Positions 1-6,200 of a stretch of 9,110 bases of DNA are shown here, piece by piece. The translations under genes and the position numbers were made by a program. Location: assembly GCA_015233705.1 (NCBI GenBank), contig JADFXE010000020.1, positions 5,300 to 14,409 on the forward strand. Reading direction: 5' to 3'. The stretch comes from Candidatus Omnitrophota bacterium. Lineage in GTDB: Bacteria; Omnitrophota; Koll11; Zapsychrales; Fredricksoniimonadaceae. Numbering within the stretch: the first letter of the stretch is position 1; every line of letters starts with the position of its first letter. Under the pieces are notes generated by a model that ran no database searches, was not told where the DNA came from, and worked only from the letters and a program-made list of their open reading frames with translations.

Positions 1-1
1 A

Positions 2-352
2 GGGGCGAACCTGGGGCTCATGCTTTTGTTCCTGTGCTTCGGCATGGCGTTGATGGGGCTGTCGTTCGGCCCGATGTCAGCCATCCTTCCGGAGCTTTTT
101 CCGACGAATGTGCGCTACACGGGTTCGGGCATTTCCTACAATGTGGCCTCGATCCTCGGAGCGGCACTGACGCCTTTTGCCGCAGTCTGGCTGGCCAGGA
201 ATCACGGTGTCGGTTCTGTAGGGCTCTATTTATCGGCGCTGGCAGTGCTTACTTTCATTGCTCTTTTATGTTCCAGGGAGACGAAGCACGCCAGCCTTGA
301 TACGCTTCAGGATACGAGCGCAACGGTCGGCATTGAAACAACGTCGCCGTAG
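2..352 (+). CDS. MFS metabolite transporter, C-terminal fragment (5' end outside window)
   Basis: The reading frame is open from base 2 (Gly-Ala-Asn...) to the TAG at 350-352, so this is the end of a gene starting before the window. The visible 116 residues contain three strongly hydrophobic segments (about residues 5-27, 43-66 and 74-92 of the fragment), which would be the last three helices of a 12-helix transporter. Between the first two is ELFPTNVRYTGSG, a loop typical of the metabolite:H+ symporter branch of the major facilitator superfamily (ShiA/ProP-like). A short polar cytoplasmic tail follows. The protein should sit in the inner membrane and move a small metabolite, probably with protons; the substrate cannot be read from this part. 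The internal ATG at 20 lies inside a transmembrane segment and is not a credible start. The gene ends 9 bases before the methyltransferase gene and may be co-transcribed with it. Confidence 0.85.
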   Translation, partial: GANLGLMLLFLCFGMALMGLSFGPMSAILPELFPTNVRYTGSGISYNVASILGAALTPFAAVWLARNHGVGSVGLYLSALAVLTFIALLCSRETKHASLDTLQDTSATVGIETTSP

Positions 353-361
353 GGGGCGCGC

Positions 362-1384
362 ATGCCATTTATGAAGATCCTGCTGACCAGCAAGGAAGGT
401 TTTGAGAAGGTCCTCATCCGTGAGGTCGCGGCCTGCGGCTTTACATCGCAGGCGGATGGCAAGGGCTGGGTCCTGGCCGAGGGGGCGGATGTTGCCGCGC
501 TTCAGCGTGATGGCGGATTGTGTTTTGCCTGTGATATTCTTCAGAGCCCGACGGAAGTTCAGGCCGAATCTACCAATGCTTTTGCGAAGGCGCTGGTGGA
601 TGTCTTTGTGAAGCATCTGGGACAGCGGCAAACGACAGCGCCGTGGGGGCTTCGCTTTTTTTCCTTTGGCGACGAGAAACTGGGTCGCTACACTGACACA
701 CTCAGGGAGCGTTGGCTTGAGGCTTTCCGTAAGAAAATGTCCCGGGTTGCCAAGTTGGCCCAGGACAGTATTCCGCAAGGGCCGGAGCCTGGTGAAGGGT
801 TCTTTGTTTTTGTCACAGACTTCAACAAAGCGCTGGTGTCTTTTCAGGCCATGTCGCAAGGGCAGCAGCGCATGAAGCTGGACCCGCAATCACCGTCGCG
901 GTCGTATCTTAAACTGGAGGAGGCGTTCCATATTTTTGCGCGGGCACCCAAGGACGGCGAGACCGTCGTTGATCTGGGAGCCGCTCCGGGAGGCTGGAGC
1001 CTGAGCGCGCTTAAGCGTGGCGCCAGCGTGATCGCGGTTGATAATGGGCCGCTGCGGGAGCCGGTCAAGTCGCATCCCAGGATGAAGCATCTGATGACAG
1101 ATGCGCTGACCTATCAGCACGCCGGGCCGGCGCCGGTCGACTGGCTACTGTGCGATGTCCTGGAAAAGCCGGAGATGATCGTTGAGCTTTTGCGGAAATG
1201 GCTGGGCCGGAAGTGGTGCCGTTATTTTATTGTGAACCTGAAGGTCGGCCGGCGGGATCCGATCGCGCTTATCGAGGAGATCCGCGATGGAAAGACAGGC
1301 CTTTTGCCGTATTGCCGGTTGCTATCCATGCGGCAGTTGTATCATGACCGTGAAGAGATCACGCTTATGGGTGAGGTCAAGTAA
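362..1384 (+). CDS. rlmM: RlmM-like 23S rRNA 2'-O-ribose (cytidine) methyltransferase
   Basis: This 340-residue protein resembles RlmM, which in E. coli 2'-O-methylates C2498 of 23S rRNA using S-adenosylmethionine. The N-terminal half (about 1-165) corresponds to the RNA-binding THUMP-containing part. The C-terminal half is an RrmJ/FtsJ-type Rossmann methyltransferase. SRSYLKLEEAF (K184) is followed by the SAM-binding loop VVDLGAAPGGW (about 202-212), AVDNGPL (225-231), CDVLEKP (D265), NLKVG (K294) and YHDREEITL (E331/E332). K184, D265, K294 and a late Glu match the K-D-K-E tetrad of this fold. Length is slightly below that of E. coli RlmM (about 366). ATG 362 is preceded by a G-rich stretch (351-356) at suitable spacing; ATG 371 (Met-Lys-Ile) is a possible alternative start. 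The fold and chemistry are secure. The exact target base is inferred from family resemblance, and RlmM is best characterised in gammaproteobacteria. Confidence 0.85.
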   Translation: MPFMKILLTSKEGFEKVLIREVAACGFTSQADGKGWVLAEGADVAALQRDGGLCFACDILQSPTEVQAESTNAFAKALVDVFVKHLGQRQTTAPWGLRFFSFGDEKLGRYTDTLRERWLEAFRKKMSRVAKLAQDSIPQGPEPGEGFFVFVTDFNKALVSFQAMSQGQQRMKLDPQSPSRSYLKLEEAFHIFARAPKDGETVVDLGAAPGGWSLSALKRGASVIAVDNGPLREPVKSHPRMKHLMTDALTYQHAGPAPVDWLLCDVLEKPEMIVELLRKWLGRKWCRYFIVNLKVGRRDPIALIEEIRDGKTGLLPYCRLLSMRQLYHDREEITLMGEVK

Positions 1385-1414
1385 CTGGCGCGGACCAGTT
1401 TTGCAGGGAATCCA

Positions 1415-2683
1415 ATGAAGAGATCCAACAGAGAAGCAACCCTCCTGGTGGCTGATAAGACCAAAAAGATTTACGATTTGCCCGGGTTTATTGCCTGCGG
1501 TCAGGCCGGCCAGCAGGTTCGCGCTTTGCAGCTTGAGGATATGATCCCGCTGCCGCGGGGCAGCAATCTTTTCTTTCTGCCGGATCGGCATTCGGTCGCG
1601 TTCAATACGCAGACAAGTGCCTATGAGGTGCTCAGGGATTTTAGCGCGGTCGCGGCTTTCATCCCTCCGGGTTATACCCAGTTGCAGACCGCGGCCTACG
1701 TTGAGGCGCCGTCGGCAAAGCTGTTGCCGTTGTATTCCTACGCGCCGGTCGCGTATCATCACGGCAAGTTCTTTGTGGCTGCCGTGCAGGTGGACCGGCG
1801 CAAGGTGCATGACCTTTCTGATCTGGATTGCGCGGCGCTTGATCGTTCCATTCAGAGGTTCAAGTCAACGTCCAATCGTTTGATCAGGCATCTGGCCAAT
1901 TGCGCCCGGAAGAATTTCTGCCCGAACGCGATCAATTTCTTTTTCACCCGGTATGAGTGTCCGCTGCCCACCTCGCCGCAATGTAACGCGAGCTGCTTGG
2001 GATGCATTTCATTCCAGCCCAAGGGTTCCTGCCAGGCGACCCAGGAGCGTCTGACATTTGCGCCAACGGCGGAAGAGGTGGCTGAAGTGGCGCTTGTTCA
2101 CATCGACGATGCGCGCAATCCGATTGTCAGTTTCGGCCAGGGATGCGAAGGAGAGCCGCTCCTGGCGGCCAAGGTTATCCGTCAGGCGATCAGGATCATC
2201 CGTCAGAAAACGTCGCGCGGCACCATTCACATGAACACCAATGCCAGCCGGACTTCGGCATTGGAAGAATTGTTCTACGCTGGACTCGACAGCATCCGTG
2301 TTAGCCTGAACAGCGCGCAAGAGGAGTTTTATCATCGTTACTACGCGCCGCGAGGTTATGGTTTTGCGGATGTCTGCCGGTCGATCGCGCTCGCCGAGCG
2401 TCATAGGAAGTTTGTGTCGCTTAATTATCTGGTCATGCCAGGCTTCACGGATGGGGCGGCTGAGTTCAAGGCGCTGGTCCGCCTGGTGCGGACTTACAAG
2501 GTGGACATGATCCAATGGCGGAATCTGAATTACGATCCGCAGCGGTATTTTAAATACATGAAGGTCGACCCAAAGGAGAAATTTTTGGGCATGGGTGTTG
2601 TCATGCAGAAGCTGCGGGAGCAATTCCCGCGCTTGCGGCACGGTTATTTTAATGTCAGTATTAAAACCCGAGTTCAAAAATAA
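1415..2683 (+). CDS. Two-domain radical SAM protein, substrate unknown
   Basis: This 422-residue protein carries the radical SAM signature C190-x3-C194-x2-C197 (QCNASCLGC), which binds the [4Fe-4S] cluster that cleaves S-adenosylmethionine. The motif VSFGQGCEGEPLL (about 238-250) occupies the place of the SAM-contacting GGE motif. HMNTNAS (272-278) and SIRVSLNS (293-300) fit later strands of the partial TIM barrel. Before the barrel lie about 165 residues with no radical SAM features. They include LPRGSNLFFLPDRHSVAFN (46-64), reminiscent of a beta-rich accessory domain. Extra cysteines (C163, C169, C182, C206, C244) flank the core cluster, but no clear ferredoxin-like CxxCxxC set is present, so a second cluster is only possible. 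The start at 1415 follows an AGGGA (1405-1409). The gap to rlmM is 30 bases, suggesting co-transcription. I cannot assign a reaction; RNA or peptide modification would both be guesses. Confidence 0.85.
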   Translation: MKRSNREATLLVADKTKKIYDLPGFIACGQAGQQVRALQLEDMIPLPRGSNLFFLPDRHSVAFNTQTSAYEVLRDFSAVAAFIPPGYTQLQTAAYVEAPSAKLLPLYSYAPVAYHHGKFFVAAVQVDRRKVHDLSDLDCAALDRSIQRFKSTSNRLIRHLANCARKNFCPNAINFFFTRYECPLPTSPQCNASCLGCISFQPKGSCQATQERLTFAPTAEEVAEVALVHIDDARNPIVSFGQGCEGEPLLAAKVIRQAIRIIRQKTSRGTIHMNTNASRTSALEELFYAGLDSIRVSLNSAQEEFYHRYYAPRGYGFADVCRSIALAERHRKFVSLNYLVMPGFTDGAAEFKALVRLVRTYKVDMIQWRNLNYDPQRYFKYMKVDPKEKFLGMGVVMQKLREQFPRLRHGYFNVSIKTRVQK

Positions 2684-2720
2684 ATTTTCTCTGGACAAAA
2701 TGCCAATCAGCCATTAATTT

Positions 2721-2739
2721 GATAATGATTCTCAGGTTC
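2721..2739. promoter_or_regulatory. Fur-box-like operator upstream of fur
   Basis: The 19 bases starting GATAATGAT match the classical Fur consensus (GATAATGATAATCATTATC) at 14 of 19 positions by my alignment, with the left half perfect. It lies 20 bases before the fur start codon, where a bound dimer would block transcription, consistent with autorepression by Fe(II)-Fur. A poor promoter candidate (TGGACA at 2692-2697 with an A/T-rich -10 near 2714-2720) abuts it, but I do not rely on that. Confidence 0.65.
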
Positions 2740-2758
2740 AGACAGACAGGCGCAAGGC

Positions 2759-3193
2759 ATGCTCACCGAAAAAGACAAGCGATCATTCCAGGATTACCTT
2801 GCCCAGGAAGGGCTCAAGCTCAGCGATCAGAGGATGAAGATCCTTGAGATCGTTCTCCAGGGCACCAAGCACCTCACGGCCAACGAGATCTACAAGATCG
2901 TCCAGAGGAAATATTCCGGGATCGGTTATGCCACGATCTATCGCACTCTCCGTTTGCTGTGCGAGGCGGGCCTGTGTTTGGAGCTGAAATGCGAGGATGG
3001 GGTTTGTCGCTACGAACACGCTGGCGATGATGTGCACCATGACCATTTGATCTGCACCAAGTGCGGTCGTTTTGTGGAGGTAGTGGACCCTCAGATCGAG
3101 CGTCTTCAGGAGAAGCTGTTCAAGGACAATGGATTTTTTCCTCAGCGCCACCGGATGGAGCTTTACGGCATTTGTAAAAAATGTAAGGGATAA
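2759..3193 (+). CDS. fur: Fur-family ferric uptake regulator
   Basis: This 144-residue protein matches Fur in length and layout. An N-terminal winged helix (about 1-85) contains LSDQRMKILEI and the recognition-helix region YATIYRTLRLL (57-67). The C-terminal dimerisation and metal-binding domain has HHDH (93-96), LICTKCGRFVEV with C99 and C102, and a terminal CKKC (C139, C142). The two CxxC pairs form the structural zinc site seen in many Fur and PerR proteins. The protein acts as a cytoplasmic dimer that represses iron-uptake genes when bound to Fe(II). The neighbouring feoAB operon and the two Fur boxes favour Fur over Zur or PerR. I saw no residue that decides PerR-type peroxide sensing, so specificity is inferred from context. 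A modest AAGG (2754-2757) precedes the ATG. Confidence 0.88.
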   Translation: MLTEKDKRSFQDYLAQEGLKLSDQRMKILEIVLQGTKHLTANEIYKIVQRKYSGIGYATIYRTLRLLCEAGLCLELKCEDGVCRYEHAGDDVHHDHLICTKCGRFVEVVDPQIERLQEKLFKDNGFFPQRHRMELYGICKKCKG

Positions 3194-3212
3194 AATTTTT
3201 TAATTACTAATT

Positions 3213-3231
3213 GATAGTGGTTATCAATATC
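3213..3231. promoter_or_regulatory. Fur-box-like operator upstream of feoAB
   Basis: GATAGTGGTTATCAATATC matches the 19-base Fur consensus at 15 positions. It overlaps an inverted repeat TTGATA-N5-TATCAA (3211-3216 and 3222-3227), as expected for a dimeric repressor. It lies in the 52-base gap between fur and feoAB, 14 bases before the feoAB start codon and just ahead of its Shine-Dalgarno. Fe(II)-Fur binding here would shut off the ferrous iron transporter in iron-replete cells. Confidence 0.75.
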
Positions 3232-3234
3232 ACT

Positions 3235-3241
3235 AAGGAGG
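3235..3241 (+). promoter_or_regulatory. Strong Shine-Dalgarno of feoAB
   Basis: AAGGAGG, a full match to the anti-Shine-Dalgarno core, ends 4 bases before ATG 3246. It is the strongest ribosome binding site in the window and fixes the start of the FeoA-FeoB fusion, confirming that the FeoA part belongs to the protein. Confidence 0.8.
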
Positions 3242-3245
3242 GTGT

Positions 3246-5552
3246 ATGGGGGTCGTGAAATTATCTGATGTGGCGGTCAAGGGAACTTGCAAGGTCGTTA
3301 AAGTGACCGGTGACAAGAACATCAAAAAGCGCCTTTTGGAAATGGGCTTTATCCGCGGCACGGAGATCCATGTCCAGAAGCAGGCGCCTCTGGGCGACCC
3401 TATGGAATTGGTCCTTAAGGGGTATCATCTGTCCCTCAGGAGAGAAGAGGCGAATGACGTCTACGTGGAAGATCCTCAGGCAACGTCGAGTGAGAAAAAG
3501 ACCTTGAGGATCGCTCTATGCGGGAATCCCAATGCGGGTAAGACTTGTATTTTCAACGCACTGACCGGCTCCCGTCAGCATGTCGGTAACTGGGCCGGTG
3601 TCACGGTTGAGAAGAAGGAAGGGTATTTGAATTTCGGAGAATATGCCGTTGAGGTGGTGGATCTTCCGGGGACCTACAGCTTGACCGCTTTTTCCATGGA
3701 AGAACTAGTGGCCCGCGACTACATCATTAACGAAAATCCGGATGTGATCATCAATGTGATCGACTCGACCAATCTTGATCGGAATCTTTATTTGACAACC
3801 CAGTTGATCGAACTTGGCTGCAAGGCGGTTGTGGCGTTGAATATGACTGACGAGGCCGAGCACAAGGGCATTGTGATCGACCGTAAGAAACTGAGCGAAC
3901 TTCTGGGAATGCCGGTCGTTAATACCATTGGGACGTCGGGAGTTGGCATTCAGGAGCTGATCCAGGAGGCGGTGGCCATTAAGGAATCCAAGGCGCCGCT
4001 GTCCCGTTATATTCACATCAATTACGGGGCCGAGGTTGAGGAGGAGATCGTCAAGATCCAGGTGGAATTGAAGGAGGATCTGCTTTTAAGGGAAACATAT
4101 TCCACCCGTTGGCTGGCGGTGAAGCTTCTGGAGCATGACAAGCAAGTGGCTGAGGAGGTGGACGATAAATTGGAGAATACGGAAAAGATCATGGCCCAGG
4201 TGAATGCCAGCCATTCGCAGATTGAGAACATTCTTAACGATGTGTCTGAGACGATCCTGGCCGATGCCCGCTATGGTTTTGTGAAAGGAGTTTTGGCCGA
4301 GACCTACAGCCACCGCGCTATGGATCGCGTGGAACTTTCGGATAGGATCGACCGAGTGCTGACCAACCGCTTTCTCGGGATACCGATCATGCTGGGATTG
4401 TTATGGATCATGTTCCAGACGACCTTTAATCTGGGCGCCTATCCTATGGCCTGGATCAACGGACTGGTGGGCCTGATCAGCACGTTTGTTTCCAGCGTGA
4501 TGCCGAACGGGATTCTGAAAGACCTGTTCGTGAACGGGATCATATCCGGAGCAGGCGGGGTCATCGGATTTCTGCCGAACATTCTGATCTTGTTCCTTTT
4601 TATTTCACTGTTCGAGGACACGGGCTATATGGCGCGCGCGGCTTTTATCATGGACCGGGTCATGCATACGCTGGGTCTCCATGGAAAAAGTTTTATCCCC
4701 ATGATCATGGGCTTTGGATGCAATACGACCGCGATCATCAGCACGCGGGCGCTGGAGAACAAGACCGACCGGATGCTGACGATTCTGATCAATCCCTTGA
4801 TCAGCTGCAGCGCGCGGCTGCCGGTTTATATTCTTCTGGCCGGCACGTTCTTTGGCAGGAACGCTGGCAACGTGATATTCGGTATTTATTTGACGGGCAT
4901 TGTGCTCGCGATCCTGCTGGGGCAGTTGTTTCGCAAGACGCTTTTTAAAGGAGAGGCCGCGCCTTTTGTGATGGAACTTCCGCCGTACCGTATTCCCAGT
5001 TTGCAGAGTTATCTGATCCACATGTGGGAAAAGGGATCGATCTTCCTGAGAAAAGTCGGCGGATTGATTCTGATCGCAGCCATCCTTATCTGGTTTGTGA
5101 CCGCTTTTCCCAGGCCGGTCAATTCTCCGGGGAGTCTGGCCGTGACTGATACCATGTCGCAAAGCTATGCAGGGCGCGCCGGGAAATTCATTGAGCCGGT
5201 CCTGAAGCCGTTAGGATTCGGCTGGAAAGGCGGCGTCGCGCTTCTGACCGGCGTCGCGGCTAAGGAGATCGTTGTGTCGACTTTCGGCGTTCTTTACCAG
5301 GCCGGGGGGAAAGTAACCCATGAAAGTGCGGGCTTGCGTAATGCCTTAAAGCAGGATATGACGCCACTGGCCGCCCTGTCCTTCATGCTGTTCACGCTGA
5401 TCTATATTCCCTGCGTCGGCGCGCTCGGAGCCATGTGGCGCGAGCTGGGGTCGCTGAAATGGACGCTGTTTGCCGTGGGTTACAGTCTGACGCTGGCGTG
5501 GATTGTTTCGTTTATTGTCTATCAGGGCGGTATGTTTTTGGGGTTCAGATAG
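3246..5552 (+). CDS. feoB: FeoA-FeoB fusion ferrous iron transporter
   Basis: This 768-residue protein imports Fe(II) across the inner membrane. Residues 1-75 form an SH3-like FeoA domain (LSDVAVKGTCKVVKV, then KKRLLEMGFIRGTEI), normally a separate protein. The G domain follows: G1 GNPNAGKT (93-100), G2 Thr of GVTVE (about 120), G3 DLPG (139-142), G4 NMTD (199-202) and G5-like GTSGVG (229-234). A helical regulatory region runs to about 370. The membrane domain (about 375-768) has the two FeoB gate repeats with conserved cysteines in GFGCNTTAI (C491) and SCSARLPVYIL (C521), then GVAAKEIVVSTFGVLY (669-684) and IPCVGALGAM (C723). All G motifs and membrane cysteines are intact, so it should work. 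It lies directly after fur and a Fur box, and a Cys-rich peptide follows after 26 bases, forming a small Fe(II) uptake operon. Confidence 0.96.
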   Translation: MGVVKLSDVAVKGTCKVVKVTGDKNIKKRLLEMGFIRGTEIHVQKQAPLGDPMELVLKGYHLSLRREEANDVYVEDPQATSSEKKTLRIALCGNPNAGKTCIFNALTGSRQHVGNWAGVTVEKKEGYLNFGEYAVEVVDLPGTYSLTAFSMEELVARDYIINENPDVIINVIDSTNLDRNLYLTTQLIELGCKAVVALNMTDEAEHKGIVIDRKKLSELLGMPVVNTIGTSGVGIQELIQEAVAIKESKAPLSRYIHINYGAEVEEEIVKIQVELKEDLLLRETYSTRWLAVKLLEHDKQVAEEVDDKLENTEKIMAQVNASHSQIENILNDVSETILADARYGFVKGVLAETYSHRAMDRVELSDRIDRVLTNRFLGIPIMLGLLWIMFQTTFNLGAYPMAWINGLVGLISTFVSSVMPNGILKDLFVNGIISGAGGVIGFLPNILILFLFISLFEDTGYMARAAFIMDRVMHTLGLHGKSFIPMIMGFGCNTTAIISTRALENKTDRMLTILINPLISCSARLPVYILLAGTFFGRNAGNVIFGIYLTGIVLAILLGQLFRKTLFKGEAAPFVMELPPYRIPSLQSYLIHMWEKGSIFLRKVGGLILIAAILIWFVTAFPRPVNSPGSLAVTDTMSQSYAGRAGKFIEPVLKPLGFGWKGGVALLTGVAAKEIVVSTFGVLYQAGGKVTHESAGLRNALKQDMTPLAALSFMLFTLIYIPCVGALGAMWRELGSLKWTLFAVGYSLTLAWIVSFIVYQGGMFLGFR

Positions 5553-5578
5553 ACTAATCATATAGAAGGGAGCGTTTT

Positions 5579-5734
5579 ATGGAAATGATCGTGGTATTTA
5601 TTCTTTTCGGGATTGCTGTTGTTGGTATGGTTTCCTATATGCGAAAAGCATTCAGGGAAGGCGATGGCTGTTCCAAATGCGGTTCTGGCGAGTCACGATG
5701 TTCCGGTGGCGCGAAGAGGGGAGGCTGTGATTGA
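5579..5734 (+). CDS. FeoB-associated Cys-rich membrane peptide
   Basis: This 51-residue ORF is easily missed because of its size. It begins at ATG 5579 behind a good Shine-Dalgarno (AGAAGGGAG, 5564-5572) and ends with TGA at 5732-5734. Residues 2-20 (EMIVVFILFGIAVVGMVSY) form one transmembrane helix. A basic stretch and a Gly/Cys-rich tail follow, with cysteines at 31, 34, 41 and 50 (CSKCGSGESRC, then GGC near the end). This one-helix plus Cys-tail layout directly downstream of feoB is that of the FeoB-associated Cys-rich membrane proteins, often considered the functional counterpart of FeoC. Iron binding or docking on FeoB is plausible but not established from sequence. It is co-oriented with feoAB and 26 bases behind it, so very likely in the same Fur-controlled transcript. 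Confidence 0.85.
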   Translation: MEMIVVFILFGIAVVGMVSYMRKAFREGDGCSKCGSGESRCSGGAKRGGCD

Positions 5735-5756
5735 CCCTGGAGGTTGTGGATTTCAA

Positions 5757-5787
5757 TGGTAGACACCTCTTGATCCCGGTGGTAGAC
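5757..5787 (+). repeat. Short direct repeat TGGTAGAC (two copies, 23-base period)
   Basis: The octamer TGGTAGAC occurs at 5757-5764 and 5780-5787, about two helical turns apart, in the 85-base gap between the Cys-rich peptide gene and the MazG-like gene. It could be a regulator site for the downstream gene or chance. No convincing promoter or terminator is visible in this gap. Confidence 0.25.
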
Positions 5788-5819
5788 TTTGGCGTTTTCA
5801 ACCGACGCAGGAGAGTTCG

Positions 5820-6167
5820 ATGGGTGAGATCCAGGACATTACAGCCAAGATGATGGCCTTCCGCGATGAGCGGGACTGGAAGCAGTTCCACAATCACAAG
5901 GATGTGGCTTTGTCTCTGGTGCTGGAGGTCGCCGAGGTGCTGGAACATTTTCAGTGGAAGTCTGCGGCCGAGGTCGAGCAGCATGGCCGGGATTGCAAGG
6001 ACGAGCTCGCCGATGAACTGGCGGATGTGGCCTGGTATCTTTTCGAGCTGGCGCATGACCTTCAGATCGACCTGCCCCGGGCGATCGCCTCCAAGATGGC
6101 AAAGAACGCGCTCAAATATCCGGTCGCCAAGTGCAAGGGCCGGCACACCAAGTACAATAAATTATAA
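5820..6167 (+). CDS. MazG-like nucleotide pyrophosphohydrolase
   Basis: This 115-residue protein belongs to the all-alpha NTP pyrophosphohydrolase superfamily, which hydrolyses (d)NTPs to the monophosphate and pyrophosphate. Its single-domain size fits the small MazG-like/dCTPase (RS21-C6-type) branch rather than full-length two-domain MazG. The Mg2+-binding acidic residues are visible: VLEVAEVLEHFQW (E36, E39, with W46) on one helix and DELADELADVAWYLF (E66-x2-D69) on the next. FRDERDWKQFHNHKDVALSL (14-33) leads into the first of these, as in relatives that clear non-canonical or excess dCTP. The start at 5820 is fixed by AGGAG at 5809-5813. House-cleaning of modified pyrimidine nucleotides is the likely role; the substrate is not determined. 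The next gene starts 33 bases downstream. Confidence 0.88.
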   Translation: MGEIQDITAKMMAFRDERDWKQFHNHKDVALSLVLEVAEVLEHFQWKSAAEVEQHGRDCKDELADELADVAWYLFELAHDLQIDLPRAIASKMAKNALKYPVAKCKGRHTKYNKL

Positions 6168-6200
6168 ATTTGATCCCTGATCCCCGCCTCGATATATTCC

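Noticed and set aside
20..22. ATG 20 as the start of a short complete membrane protein
   Set aside because: The frame is open to the window edge, and the ATG lies inside a transmembrane helix with no ribosome binding site, so it is an internal Met of a longer transporter.
266..889. 207-residue open frame on the minus strand
   Set aside because: It spans the end of the MFS gene and half of rlmM, both well supported on the + strand. The product has low complexity and no recognisable motif.
2009..2698. 229-residue open frame on the minus strand
   Set aside because: It is antisense to the radical SAM core, where the + frame carries the cluster motifs, and its product has no recognisable domain.
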